From Pseudomonas deceptionensis (GTDB lineage: Bacteria > Pseudomonadota > Gammaproteobacteria > Pseudomonadales > Pseudomonadaceae), in the NCBI RefSeq assembly GCF_900106095.1, contig NZ_FNUD01000002.1:4547501-4611500 (forward strand): 64,000 bases of DNA, given 5' to 3'. This document shows positions 28,968 to 41,866 of the stretch, in pieces (the first letter of the stretch is position 1; each line of letters begins with the position of its first letter). The translations under genes and the position numbers were made by a program. The notes under the pieces were generated by a model. It saw nothing but the letters and a program-made list of their open reading frames with translations, did no database searches and was not told the DNA's origin.

Positions 28968-30251
28968 ATGCGCGTGATGAAGTGGAGCATGATCGCCCTG
29001 GCTGTTTCAGCCGGTACTACCCAGTTCGCAATGGCCTCGTCCCAGGACGATGCCAAAGGTTTCGTTGAAGACAGCAAGCTGACTTCCAAAACCCGCATGC
29101 TGTACATGAACCGTGACTTCCGTAATGGCGCTGGCAACATTGCCAAGCCAGGCGGCGGCTTTAAAAGTGGCTATCGCGAAGATTGGGGCCTGAGCGAACT
29201 GCTTAACTACCAGTCCGGCTTCACCCAGGGCACCATCGGTGTAGGCGTTGATGCTTTCGCCATGGGCACAGTACGTCTGGACGGCGGCGCTGGTCGCCAA
29301 GGCAATGGCCTGTTCGCTAGCCAGAGCGACGGTTCTCCGGAAGATACCCAGTCGAAAATGGGCGGCGCGGTCAAGTTCCGTCTCTCCGACACCGTTCTGA
29401 AGTACGGTAACCAGTTTGTTTCCAGCCCGGTCTTCTCTACCGATGACAGCCGTCTGCTGCCAGAAGTTGCTACCGGCACATTGATCACCAGCAATGAAAT
29501 CAAGGGTCTTGAGCTGTCCGCAGGTCGCTTCACCGCCCTGAGCTCACAGACAGGCATGGCTCGTGACAGCATCAACGGTCCAGGCGCAGCTGGCCTGACC
29601 GCTGCCAACATCGCTGGCGCGACCTACCAGTTCACTGACAACTTTGTCGGTGGCGTGGCAGCATCCGACGTTGAAGACTATTTCAAGAAGCAGTACATCA
29701 ACCTGAACTACACCCTGCCTATCGCAGAGTCTCAGGCCCTGAACTTCGACTTCAACGGCTATAAAACCACCAGCGACGGCAAAGAATTGCTGGGCGACGT
29801 GGACAACAAGATCTGGAGCTTGGCAGCTGCTTACAGCATCGGCGCACACAAGTTCACCGTTGCTCACCAGCGCTCCACCGGTGACAGCGGTTACAACTAC
29901 GGCATCGACGGTGGCGGCAGTATCTTCCTCGCCAACTCCGTGCAGTACTCCGACTTTAACGCCAAGGACGAACGTTCATGGCAGGGTCGCTACGACCTGA
30001 ACATGACGAGCTACGGCGTACCTGGCCTGAGCTTCATGGCTCGCTACGTTAAAGGCGACAACATCTCCACCACCGATGGCGAAGGCAAAGAGCACGAATT
30101 CGACTTCGAAACCAAGTATGTGTTGCAGGAAGGCGCAGCGAAAGACCTGTCTTTCCGTCTGCGTAGCGCGATCTATCGCACTACCAGCAACAACGGCCGG
30201 GACGTAAACGATTTCCGCCTGATTGCTGAATACCCACTGAACATCTTGTAA
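28968..30251 (+). CDS. OprD-family outer-membrane porin
   Basis: Beta-barrel porin precursor of 427 residues. It has a signal peptide (about 1-24, ending AMA), then FVEDSKLTSKTRMLYMNRDFRNG, typical of OprD channels, many alternating hydrophobic strands, and a C-terminal strand. The family imports small basic or carboxylate nutrients; P. aeruginosa OprD takes basic amino acids and carbapenems. Its place next to HIT and slyX equals that of PA0958 oprD, so it may be the true orthologue, but OprD paralogues are many and I leave the symbol empty. It is expected to be highly expressed (good SD, strong terminator). Confidence 0.9.
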   Translation: MRVMKWSMIALAVSAGTTQFAMASSQDDAKGFVEDSKLTSKTRMLYMNRDFRNGAGNIAKPGGGFKSGYREDWGLSELLNYQSGFTQGTIGVGVDAFAMGTVRLDGGAGRQGNGLFASQSDGSPEDTQSKMGGAVKFRLSDTVLKYGNQFVSSPVFSTDDSRLLPEVATGTLITSNEIKGLELSAGRFTALSSQTGMARDSINGPGAAGLTAANIAGATYQFTDNFVGGVAASDVEDYFKKQYINLNYTLPIAESQALNFDFNGYKTTSDGKELLGDVDNKIWSLAAAYSIGAHKFTVAHQRSTGDSGYNYGIDGGGSIFLANSVQYSDFNAKDERSWQGRYDLNMTSYGVPGLSFMARYVKGDNISTTDGEGKEHEFDFETKYVLQEGAAKDLSFRLRSAIYRTTSNNGRDVNDFRLIAEYPLNIL

Positions 30252-30292
30252 TCATGGCCTTCGGGCGATAGTTACAAGTACATTGTTTAGTG

Positions 30293-30327
30293 AAAGCCAC
30301 GCTCCTGTTTCAGGGCGTGGCTTTTTA
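30293..30327 (+). terminator. Intrinsic terminator of the porin gene
   Basis: Arms AAGCCACGCTCCTG / CAGGGCGTGGCTT with a three-base loop and a following TTTTTATTT. Confidence 0.9.
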
Positions 30328-30443
30328 TTTGCCGGTATAAAAATTACATATAGCAAGCTAACTAACAACTCTAAACGCAAGTAGTTATCAGTTATGCAAG
30401 GCGCATCTACGTATGCAACTGCTCTACCCAGGGTACAAAAACA

Positions 30444-30470
30444 ATTAAAGGGGCATTACGCCCCTTTAAT
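30444..30470 (-). terminator. Intrinsic terminator downstream of mscS
   Basis: Perfect 11-bp arms ATTAAAGGGGC / GCCCCTTTAAT with a five-base loop, 43 bp past the mscS stop. Confidence 0.75.
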
Positions 30471-30513
30471 GTTTGCTCACACCTGACTCAATACTCAGGT
30501 GTTGCCTTCGACT

Positions 30514-31356
30514 TTACTGCGCCGCAACTTCCTGAACCACACGCACTACACGCTGTGGAAAAGGAATATCAACACCCTCGGCTTTCAAACGATCACGCGA
30601 ATGCTCGTTGAGCATAAACAGCACATCCCAGTAATCCGGGGTGTTAACCCAGACGCGCAGCGACATCGTGATCGAACTTTCACCCAAGGTCGTGACCACA
30701 ACCACAGGAGCCGGTTCTTTCAGCACGCGAGGGTCATCGGCCAGCGCCAGCAACACTTCACGCACCTTCTGCAGGTCTGCCTCGTAGTCCACACCCACAT
30801 CAAACACCACCTTGCGCGTAGGTTGACGGTTGTAGTTGGTGATGATGCCGTTGGACAGGTTGCCGTTTGGCACGATGACGGTTTTGTTGTCACCTGTACG
30901 CAACACGGTGTGAAAGATCTGGATACTGTCGACAGTACCGCTCACACCTTGCGCTTCGATCCAGTCACCAATCTTGAACGGACGGAACAACAGAATCAGT
31001 ACTCCACCGGCAAAGTTGGCCAGGCTTCCCTGCAACGCCAGACCGATGGCCAGACCCGCAGCACCGATAGCCGCCACAAACGACGTGGTCTGGATGCCTA
31101 TCATTGAAGCTACGCTGACAATCAGCAGTATCTTTAGAATGATATTGGCCAGGCTGCTGATAAAGCCTTGCAGCGCCAGATCGGCCTTTCTCAGTGCCAG
31201 CAGTTGCCCGATCTTGACTGTCAGGCGGTTGATCAACCACCAGCCTACTGCCAGCGTAATCAATGCCAGCAGTACACGACTGCCGTACTCCATGATCATC
31301 GGAACCCAAGACTGTGAGGTCTTGATCAACTGATCGACTTCAGCGTTCAAATCCAT
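30514..31356 (-). CDS. mscS: Small-conductance mechanosensitive channel
   Basis: Inner-membrane osmotic safety valve of 280 residues (E. coli MscS has 286). It has three membrane helices; TM3 is rich in Gly and Ala (AAIGAAGLAIGLALQGSLANFAGG) and forms the pore, followed by the beta-domain motif FRPFKIGDWIE and VPNGNLSNGIITN. AGGAG before the ATG confirms the start. Confidence 0.95.
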   Translation of the reverse strand: MDLNAEVDQLIKTSQSWVPMIMEYGSRVLLALITLAVGWWLINRLTVKIGQLLALRKADLALQGFISSLANIILKILLIVSVASMIGIQTTSFVAAIGAAGLAIGLALQGSLANFAGGVLILLFRPFKIGDWIEAQGVSGTVDSIQIFHTVLRTGDNKTVIVPNGNLSNGIITNYNRQPTRKVVFDVGVDYEADLQKVREVLLALADDPRVLKEPAPVVVVTTLGESSITMSLRVWVNTPDYWDVLFMLNEHSRDRLKAEGVDIPFPQRVVRVVQEVAAQ

Positions 31357-31492
31357 TTACATCTCCTCGCGCCACTACCCGGCAGCGTCATTTATTCAGC
31401 AAGACGATTGAGCAGCTTAGCCGCTCAATCGTTTTTGCAGCGCCCAGGAAAGTCGGACGTCAATGATCGCCAGAGGTTCCCCTAGCTCGCAA

Positions 31493-31978
31493 TCAGTCGC
31501 GGAAGTTATTGAACTGCAGCGGCATGTCGAACGTTTTGGCGCGCAGTGCAGCAATTGCGTCCTGCAAGTCATCACGCTTCTTGCCGGTGATGCGCACTTG
31601 CTCGCCCTGAATGGCGGCCTGAACCTTGAGCTTGGCATCCTTGACGTGAGCAACGATTTTCTTCGCCAGCTCTTTATCAATGCCTTCCTTGAGCACGGCT
31701 TCCTGCTTCATCAGCTTGCCCGAAGCATAAGCGTCCTTGACCTCAAGGCACTGAACGTCGATCTTGCGCTTGACCAGTGCCAGCTTGAGGATCTCGATCA
31801 TGGCCTCCAGCTGAAAGTCGGCCTCAGCGGTCAAGTTCACCGTCAGGTCCTTCTCCTTGAACTCAAAAGTGCCTTTGCCCTTGAGGTCATAACGACGGTC
31901 CAGTTCCTTGACGGCGTTCTCGACGGCGTTGGTGACTTCGTGCTTGTCCAGTTCGGATACCACGTCGAACGACGGCAT
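31493..31978 (-). CDS. yajQ: YajQ-family nucleotide-binding protein
   Basis: Cytoplasmic protein of 161 residues beginning [15 protein letters not shown], the family signature, with two RNP-like domains and the C-terminal [12 protein letters not shown]. In Xanthomonas a homologue binds cyclic di-GMP; in other bacteria RNA or nucleotides. The start at 31978 is chosen because the homologous N-terminus begins there; the frame is open 78 bp upstream. Confidence 0.95.
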   Translation of the reverse strand: MPSFDVVSELDKHEVTNAVENAVKELDRRYDLKGKGTFEFKEKDLTVNLTAEADFQLEAMIEILKLALVKRKIDVQCLEVKDAYASGKLMKQEAVLKEGIDKELAKKIVAHVKDAKLKVQAAIQGEQVRITGKKRDDLQDAIAALRAKTFDMPLQFNNFRD

Positions 31979-32061
31979 GTAATTTTCTCCAATAATAAAG
32001 GGCGCGCTCAACACAGATGGAGCACGCCTGACCTGACAGTTAAAATGCGCGGGCATTATAG

Positions 32062-33060
<999 letters not shown>

Positions 33061-33107
33061 GGGCCGCGCTACCCTGCCAGCTTGTCCTTTCTCTATGTGG
33101 CCGCCCC

Positions 33108-35144
33108 ATGCCCTTGCGCCAGCGCCTCGAAAATCTCCCGGTCGGCCAGAAACTGCTGGCCGCCCTCCTCGTGCTGCTGGCTACCGTGTTGCTGGTGGCC
33201 AACCTGACGTTTATCAGCGTGGCCTACTGGATCTCCCACGAGAGCACCGCGCCTCAGGCCTTACAGACACTGGGCCAGTTAACTGCCAACCCCGACCTGA
33301 TTGTTCAGGCGCTGGACTCGCCAGACAAAGCCAAAGCCCTGCTCAATGAAATCGGCACCTATGCCCCGCTGCGCGCCGCTGCGATTTATGACAGTGCCGG
33401 CAACCTGCTGGTGCAGTTGCAACACGGTGAGCACCTGCCGCTTCCGGAGCACTATCGCCAGATTGAAGCCTGGAGCCTGACCGAGCTGCGCAGCCATCAG
33501 GTCACACGCCTGCACCACGGCGACCAGCCGCCCGGGCATTTGCTGCTGGTCGCCAGCAGTGAGCTGCCCATGGCCTTTTACACCGGCACACTGACTGCCA
33601 GCCTGGGGATTCTGGTGTTCAGCGTTTTGCTGTGGTTCGTGGTGGCACGCCAGATCAAGCGCCTGATTACCCAACCCATTCACCGGCTTGAAGAGCTGTC
33701 TCGCCAGGTCACCCGGGAAGAGAACTACGCATTACGTGCAGCGCCAGGCAACAACGACGAGATCGGCAGCCTGGCCAAGGCATTCAATACCATGCTGTCG
33801 CGCATCGAAGTACGCGATCAGGAGCTCCAGCGTGCTCGGGATGAAGCCCAGGCTGCTTACGACCAGGCTCAGGCGCTGGCTGAAGAAACCCGCACTACCA
33901 ATCGCAAACTGGAGCTGGAAGTACAGGTACGCAGCAAAATCGAGAAAAAACTCACCGGTTTTCAGAACTACCTTAACTGCATCATCGACTCCATGCCTTC
34001 GGCCCTGATAGCACTGGACGAACAGCTCTATGTGACGCAATGGAACCAGGAAGCCAGCGCCCTGTCGGGGACAGAGTTGGACGAAGCGCTGAACAAGCCG
34101 ATTTATCTGGCCTTTGAACCCCTCAAGCCCTTTCTGCCCCAGCTCAAGGACACCATAGACCACCATCGGGTCGTAAAAATTGAACGAGTCACCTGGGGCC
34201 AGGGCGAAGACGCTCGCCACTACGCCCTGACCTTCTACCCGCTCATGGGCGGCGGTGGGCGCGGCGTGGTTATCCGGATCGATGACATTACCCAGCGTCT
34301 GTCGCTGGAAGACATGATGGTGCAGTCAGAGAAGATGCTCTCCGTCGGAGGGCTGGCTGCCGGCATGGCCCACGAGATCAACAACCCGCTGGGCGCCATC
34401 CTGCACAATGTGCAGAACATTCGCCGGCGCCTGTCGAACGATCTGCCCAAGAACATCGAACAAGCCGAACAGATCGGCATTGACCTGGATGTCGTCAATC
34501 AATACCTGCAGGCCAGGGAAGTGCCCAAGCTCCTGGACGGCATTCAGCAGGCCGGTGCACGGGCGGCAAAAATCGTGACCCACATGCTTAGCTTCAGCCG
34601 CCGCAGCAACCGGCAAATGAGCCCCTGCGATTTATCGGCACTGATTGACCAGGCTCTGGACATCGCCAGCAATGATTTTGATTTGGCCATTGGCTTTGAC
34701 TTCATGGGGCAAGCCATTGTTCGCCACTTCGACCCGCAACTCGGCCCTGTGCCCGTCATCCCCAATGAACTGGAGCAGGTGTTGCTCAACCTGTTGAAAA
34801 ATGCCGCCCAGGCGATCCATCAACGCACCGACAAGCGTGAGCCGGGACGTATCACCCTGCGCACCCGACTGAACCCGCCATGGGCCGAAATCCAGGTCGA
34901 AGACAACGGTGCCGGAATGCCGGAGCCTGTGCGAAAACGTATTTTCGAACCCTTCTTCACGACTAAGGAAGTGGGCCAGGGCACGGGACTGGGCCTGTCC
35001 GTGTCGTACTTCATCATCACCAATAACCACAAGGGGCAAATGGAAGTGCATTCAACCTTGGGCCAAGGTACTTGCTTCACCCTGCGCCTGCCTTTGGCTG
35101 GCAATCTGATAGCCTGCGACGAATCAACCAAGGTGGAACAGTAA
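33108..35144 (+). CDS. Membrane sensor histidine kinase with HAMP and PAS domains
   Basis: Orphan-type sensor kinase of 678 residues. Membrane helices lie at about 17-42 and 160-180, with a periplasmic sensing part between them (about 43-158). Then come a HAMP domain (about 182-236), a coiled-coil linker, a PAS domain (about 285-395), a HisKA dimerisation domain with the phosphorylated histidine H422 in GMAHEINNPLGA, and an ATPase domain with N-box NLLKNAAQAI, G1 VEDNGAGMP and G2 GQGTGLGLSV. The signal is unknown. No response-regulator gene is adjacent; in P. aeruginosa I recall one nearby (PA4396), apparently absent here. The cobalamin adenosyltransferase gene starts 2 bp after its stop. Confidence 0.9.
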   Translation: MPLRQRLENLPVGQKLLAALLVLLATVLLVANLTFISVAYWISHESTAPQALQTLGQLTANPDLIVQALDSPDKAKALLNEIGTYAPLRAAAIYDSAGNLLVQLQHGEHLPLPEHYRQIEAWSLTELRSHQVTRLHHGDQPPGHLLLVASSELPMAFYTGTLTASLGILVFSVLLWFVVARQIKRLITQPIHRLEELSRQVTREENYALRAAPGNNDEIGSLAKAFNTMLSRIEVRDQELQRARDEAQAAYDQAQALAEETRTTNRKLELEVQVRSKIEKKLTGFQNYLNCIIDSMPSALIALDEQLYVTQWNQEASALSGTELDEALNKPIYLAFEPLKPFLPQLKDTIDHHRVVKIERVTWGQGEDARHYALTFYPLMGGGGRGVVIRIDDITQRLSLEDMMVQSEKMLSVGGLAAGMAHEINNPLGAILHNVQNIRRRLSNDLPKNIEQAEQIGIDLDVVNQYLQAREVPKLLDGIQQAGARAAKIVTHMLSFSRRSNRQMSPCDLSALIDQALDIASNDFDLAIGFDFMGQAIVRHFDPQLGPVPVIPNELEQVLLNLLKNAAQAIHQRTDKREPGRITLRTRLNPPWAEIQVEDNGAGMPEPVRKRIFEPFFTTKEVGQGTGLGLSVSYFIITNNHKGQMEVHSTLGQGTCFTLRLPLAGNLIACDESTKVEQ

Positions 35145-35146
35145 AC

Positions 35147-35728
35147 ATGGGCTTTCGCTTATCGAAAATTTATACCCGCACTGGCGACAAGGGCGAGACA
35201 GGACTTGGCGACGGCCGTCGTGTGCCCAAGGACCACCCCCGGATCGAAGCTATCGGCGAAGTCGATACGCTCAATAGCCAGCTCGGCCTGCTCCTTGCCG
35301 GGCTCACCGAGCACAGCGCCCGCAACCCTGGCCTCAACGAGCTGATTGAAGTGCTTGAGCCCTGCCAGCACCGGTTGTTTGACCTGGGAGGGGAATTGGC
35401 AATGCCGGTGTATCAGGCGCTCGACAACGCGGAAATCGAACGGCTTGAAGCCGCAATTGATCGCTGGAACGAAGAGTTGGGCCCGCTGGAGAATTTCATT
35501 CTGCCCGGTGGTTCCAGCCTGATCGCCCAGGCCCATGTGTGCCGCTGCCTGGCACGCAGCGCCGAACGCCGCTGCCAGCAACTCAATGCGCTAGAGCCGT
35601 TGGCCGGAGTAGGGTTGGCTTATATCAATCGCTTGTCTGATTTGCTGTTTGTCGCAGCGCGCCTGATTGCCAGGCGCCAGGGAATTGCAGAGATCCTGTG
35701 GCAGGCGGCAGCCAAGCCGAAAGCTTAA
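35147..35728 (+). CDS. ATP:cob(I)alamin adenosyltransferase, PduO type
   Basis: Enzyme of 193 residues that makes adenosylcobalamin from reduced cobalamin and ATP. The family's N-terminal ATP-binding signature IYTRTGDKGETGLGDG stands at about residues 8-23, and the C-terminal RLSDLLFVAAR is also characteristic. The start lies 2 bp after the kinase stop, so it is co-translated with the kinase gene; a functional link is not evident. Confidence 0.93.
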   Translation: MGFRLSKIYTRTGDKGETGLGDGRRVPKDHPRIEAIGEVDTLNSQLGLLLAGLTEHSARNPGLNELIEVLEPCQHRLFDLGGELAMPVYQALDNAEIERLEAAIDRWNEELGPLENFILPGGSSLIAQAHVCRCLARSAERRCQQLNALEPLAGVGLAYINRLSDLLFVAARLIARRQGIAEILWQAAAKPKA

Positions 35729-35745
35729 CCGCCAGACAATACACC

Positions 35746-35785
35746 TGTGGGGGCTGACGCCATCGCTGCCAAGTCAGCTCCCACA
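35746..35785. repeat. REP-like palindromic element
   Basis: Arms TGTGGGGGCTGAC / GTCAGCTCCCACA around a short spacer, the common Pseudomonas REP form, between two convergent genes. Confidence 0.75.
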
Positions 35786-35815
35786 AGAGCCTCCTGCACA
35801 CTACCTTGCCAGGCT

Positions 35816-36760
35816 TTAAGCCTCAGGCCAGAACGCCCGAATGCCGGCAACGCCTTGCGCCCCGATATCCCACGCCTGCTGACGATCATCCGGACCCAAA
35901 CCACCCAACAAAAACACCGGCTTGCTGAAGCTGGCGATCAACTGCTGCGCCTGCTCCCAACCCAAAGGCTGTGCATCAGGGTGCGTCAGGGTCGGCAACA
36001 CCGGAGACAAGGTGACAAAGTCCACATCCATCTGCTCGGCCAGCGCCAGTTCTTCAGCGTTATGGCACGAAGCTGCCAGCCAGCGATCTTTCGCAAGAGG
36101 CCTGCCCTTGGGCGCGTACTTGCGCAATTGCGCTGCAGTCAAATGCCAACCGGCGGAAGGGAAATCCCCTAACCACTCCAGCGGCCCCTTGAGCATCAGT
36201 TGCGCTTTGCCTGCACACAAGCCGGTGGCATCCACCGCCAGATCGCGGTACTTGGGGTCATAGCCGTTGGGCGCACGTAGCTGAACCAGTTTGATACCGC
36301 CCGCAACCGCCTTTTGTATTCCGCGCAGAAGCTGCGGTGTTTCCAGCTCGTCCGGGGTGATCAGGTATTGATCGGACAAACGTGCCGCCGCGACAATCGG
36401 CTGGTTGGCTTCAGGGAAGGCGTAATCCGCCAATTCCCGCGGGCTAACCCATGCCAACGGCTGACCTTCTGCACCATGGGGCTCGCCGGAAAAAGCCGAA
36501 ACCTCCCATACATCCAGCAGAACGTGCTTGTCCGGGTAATCGTGCAGAACCTTGATCAAGGGGCGAGCCGCCTCGACCACAATGCCCAGCTCTTCCTTCA
36601 ATTCGCGGCCCAATGCAGCCTCGACCGATTCCCCGGCCTCAACCTTGCCACCGGGAAACTCCCAAAGCCCGCCTTGATGCTGGGTATCAGCGCGACGCGC
36701 GATCAGGATCTTGCCGTTTGTGCCCCGGATAACGGCCGCAGCCACATGAACTCGTTTCAC
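35816..36760 (-). CDS. Nudix hydrolase / ThiE-TenI-like fusion protein
   Basis: Two-domain protein of 314 residues. The N-terminal half (about 1-130) is a MutT-type Nudix domain with the complete box GGKVEAGESVEAALGRELKEEL (positions about 37-58, key residues G, E, R-E-x-x-E-E), expected to remove oxidised dGTP. The C-terminal half (about 140-314) has the TIM-barrel pattern of thiamine-phosphate synthase/TenI, but the usual QLRxK lysine is missing (QLRAPN) and the NDD and TTK motifs are replaced. This fusion is widespread in pseudomonads. I doubt real thiamine-phosphate synthase activity. It overlaps the GST gene by 4 bp. Confidence 0.88.
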   Translation of the reverse strand: MKRVHVAAAVIRGTNGKILIARRADTQHQGGLWEFPGGKVEAGESVEAALGRELKEELGIVVEAARPLIKVLHDYPDKHVLLDVWEVSAFSGEPHGAEGQPLAWVSPRELADYAFPEANQPIVAAARLSDQYLITPDELETPQLLRGIQKAVAGGIKLVQLRAPNGYDPKYRDLAVDATGLCAGKAQLMLKGPLEWLGDFPSAGWHLTAAQLRKYAPKGRPLAKDRWLAASCHNAEELALAEQMDVDFVTLSPVLPTLTHPDAQPLGWEQAQQLIASFSKPVFLLGGLGPDDRQQAWDIGAQGVAGIRAFWPEA

Positions 36761-37389
36761 CCTTGTACTTCCTCTAATCCGGCCTGTTGCCAGGCTTTAA
36801 ACGCAGGCCATTGGTAAATGGCGTCAACATAGGCTTCGTCCGCTGCCGAAAGGGCAACGCGGTAAGTACGAAGACGCACAGCCACTGGCGCGAAAAACGC
36901 ATCTGCCACGCTCAGTCGCCCGAACAGATAGGGCCCGCTCTCGGTTGCCACTGCGCGGCACTCCGCCCACAGGGCGCTCATTCTTTCGATATCGACCCGA
37001 GCCTCGTCCGGCATGGGTACCAGCGCCTGATCATGGCTCAAATCAAATGGCAAATTGCCCCGCAGGCCAAAAAAGCCACTGTGCATCTGTGCGCACGCCG
37101 ATCGGGCTTGAGCCCGCGCAGCGATATCTGCCGGCCACAATTGAGCCGCCGCAAAGCGTTCATTCAGGTATTCGGCAATCGCCAACGAATCGGCGATGGT
37201 GCCGTGCTCAGTCTTCAACAACGGTACTTTGCCCGTTGCCGAGTGTTGCAGGATAAGTGCCCGGGTATCAGGCTGGCCCAGCTTGATCAGTTGCTCAGTA
37301 TAGGAAACACCCGCCAGATCCAGCGCCAACGCGCCACGCAGGGACCACGAAGAGTGCAACTTGTCGCCGATGATCAGGTGGAAGCTCAT
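36757..37389 (-). CDS. Glutathione S-transferase family protein
   Basis: Cytosolic protein of 210 residues. A thioredoxin-like N-terminal domain carries SSWSLRGALAL (probable catalytic Ser near residue 13-15) and the glutathione-binding motif KVPLLKTEHGTIADSLAIAEYL; an all-helical C-terminal domain follows. The substrate is not predictable. It is translationally coupled with the Nudix/ThiE-like gene and lies downstream of argJ. Confidence 0.88.
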   Translation of the reverse strand: MSFHLIIGDKLHSSWSLRGALALDLAGVSYTEQLIKLGQPDTRALILQHSATGKVPLLKTEHGTIADSLAIAEYLNERFAAAQLWPADIAARAQARSACAQMHSGFFGLRGNLPFDLSHDQALVPMPDEARVDIERMSALWAECRAVATESGPYLFGRLSVADAFFAPVAVRLRTYRVALSAADEAYVDAIYQWPAFKAWQQAGLEEVQG

Positions 37390-37475
37390 ATAAAGGCACC
37401 TAGAGAAAAAGTGAGAGCAAAATCACGGACCCACCCGTGCAGAGTCGACTTGCAGGCCCGTGATGTCGAGACGAC

Positions 37476-38693
37476 TTAGGTACGGTATTCGGCGTTGATT
37501 TTCACGTATTCGTGGGACAGGTCAGTGGTCCAGATGGTCTCGCTGCATGCGCCGCGGCCCAACTCGATACGGATAGTGATTTCTTCGCGAGCCATCACCG
37601 CCGAACCCTGCTCTTCGGTGTACGTAGCCGAACGGGCGCCGCCGCTGGCGATGCACACTTCACCGAGGAACACATCAATCTTGCTGACGTCCAGATCCGG
37701 CACGCCAGCACGGCCCACGGCGGCCAGAATGCGGCCCCAGTTCGGGTCAGAGGCAAACAGCGCGGTCTTGATCAACGGCGAGTGGGCCACGGTGTAACCC
37801 ACGTCCAGGCATTCCTGATGGTTGGCCCCGCCATTGACTTCAACGGTGACAAACTTGGTGGCGCCTTCGCCGTCGCGCACGATGGCCTGAGCCACTTCCA
37901 TACAGACTTCGAGCACCGCCTGTTTCAGCGCCGCAAACAGCGGGCCGCTCGCTTCAGTGATTTCTGGCAACGCAGCCTTGCCGGTGGCGATCAGCATGCA
38001 GCAATCATTGGTCGAAGTATCGCCATCGATGGTGATGCGGTTGAACGACTTGTTCGCGCCATCGAACAGCAAGTTTTGCAGCACTTCGCGGGAGACTTTG
38101 GCGTCGGTGGCGATATAGCCCAGCATGGTGGCCATGTTTGGACGAATCATGCCGGCACCCTTGCTGATACCGGTTACGGTGATGGTCACGCCTTCGTGCT
38201 CGAACTGACGGCTGGCACCTTTGGGCAGGGTGTCGGTGGTCATGATGCCAATGGCGGCCTCTGCCCAGTTGTTCTCGGACAAATCATCCAGCGCGGCTTG
38301 CAGTGCGCCTTCGATTTTCTCGACTGGCAGCGGCTCGCCAATCACACCAGTGGAGTACGGCAGCACGGCACTGGCATCAACACCGACCAGCTTGGCCAGT
38401 GCATCACACGTGCGTGTAGCCGCTGCCAGGCCAGGCTCGCCGGTGCCCGCGTTGGCATTGCCGGTATTGGTCAGCAAGTAGCGGACAGGGCCTTTCACAC
38501 GCTGCCTGGCCAAAATGACCGGTGCTGCGCAAAACGCATTCAGGGTAAACACGCCCGCCACGCTGGAACCTTCGGCGCAGCGCATCACTACCACATCCTT
38601 GCGCCCTGGACGCTTGATACCGGCTGAAGCAATACCCAGCTCAAAACCGGCAACCGGGTGCAAAACAGGCAAAGGACCAAGACCAACAGCCAT
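37476..38693 (-). CDS. argJ: Bifunctional glutamate N-acetyltransferase / amino-acid acetyltransferase
   Basis: Arginine biosynthesis enzyme (ornithine acetyltransferase) of 405 residues. The autoprocessing site is in MATMLGY, with T189 as the new N-terminal nucleophile of the beta chain, and the oxyanion-hole region TNTGNANAGTG and PYSTGVIGE are present. It recycles acetyl from acetylornithine to glutamate. AGGAG stands before the ATG. It lies between secA and the GST gene as in P. aeruginosa. Confidence 0.96.
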   Translation of the reverse strand: MAVGLGPLPVLHPVAGFELGIASAGIKRPGRKDVVVMRCAEGSSVAGVFTLNAFCAAPVILARQRVKGPVRYLLTNTGNANAGTGEPGLAAATRTCDALAKLVGVDASAVLPYSTGVIGEPLPVEKIEGALQAALDDLSENNWAEAAIGIMTTDTLPKGASRQFEHEGVTITVTGISKGAGMIRPNMATMLGYIATDAKVSREVLQNLLFDGANKSFNRITIDGDTSTNDCCMLIATGKAALPEITEASGPLFAALKQAVLEVCMEVAQAIVRDGEGATKFVTVEVNGGANHQECLDVGYTVAHSPLIKTALFASDPNWGRILAAVGRAGVPDLDVSKIDVFLGEVCIASGGARSATYTEEQGSAVMAREEITIRIELGRGACSETIWTTDLSHEYVKINAEYRT

Positions 38694-38753
38694 GACGCGC
38701 TCCTAAAAATAAGTTCTGTGCGCCGCCGCAAAGGGACGGGAATTCAATGGTAA

Positions 38754-38784
38754 AACGCCGCGACGGCTAATGCCGGTCGCGGCG
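38754..38784 (-). terminator. Intrinsic terminator after secA
   Basis: Arms CGCCGCGACGGC / GCCGGTCGCGGCG (one bulge) with a four-base loop and TTTTA on the minus strand, 27 bp past the secA stop. Confidence 0.78.
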
Positions 38785-38811
38785 CAGGTGTTTCAGCAAT
38801 TGAAGCGGGCT

Positions 38812-41559
<2,748 letters not shown>

Positions 41560-41866
41560 ATCGGCAGGATCTTCCACACATAGGGATGGAGGGCGGCCCC
41601 GAGAGTCGCCCGAGCAGCCCTGATGGCCGCATGCGAACGAGCATTCTACCCGGAAACGGCGGTGAGGAAAGTGGCGTTATTCCACGATACTGGTACTGCG
41701 TTGTGAAGGGGCCTCCCTAAAATAAGGGCTTTTTGCTGAACTTCAACCCATTAGCGCAAGAAGTTACTCATTGATTTCATAAATAAATTCAGATTTATCT
41801 GAGCCCGGAACAGTGAGAGGCAGGCTTCTGCTAAGATTGCAGCTCGGTTTTATCAGGTGTTTGAAC
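41560..41866. other. 307-bp divergent promoter region of secA and dciA
   Basis: No coding sequence seen. The middle part (about 41750-41800) is AT-rich compared with its surroundings and is the likely place of the two back-to-back promoters. No SecM-like regulator peptide, which controls secA in E. coli, can be recognised. Confidence 0.5.

Noticed and set aside
30252..30513. Possible small gene between the porin and mscS genes
   Set aside because: The 260-bp gap is explained by two intrinsic terminators of convergent genes and has no start codon with a ribosome site leading to a sensible product.
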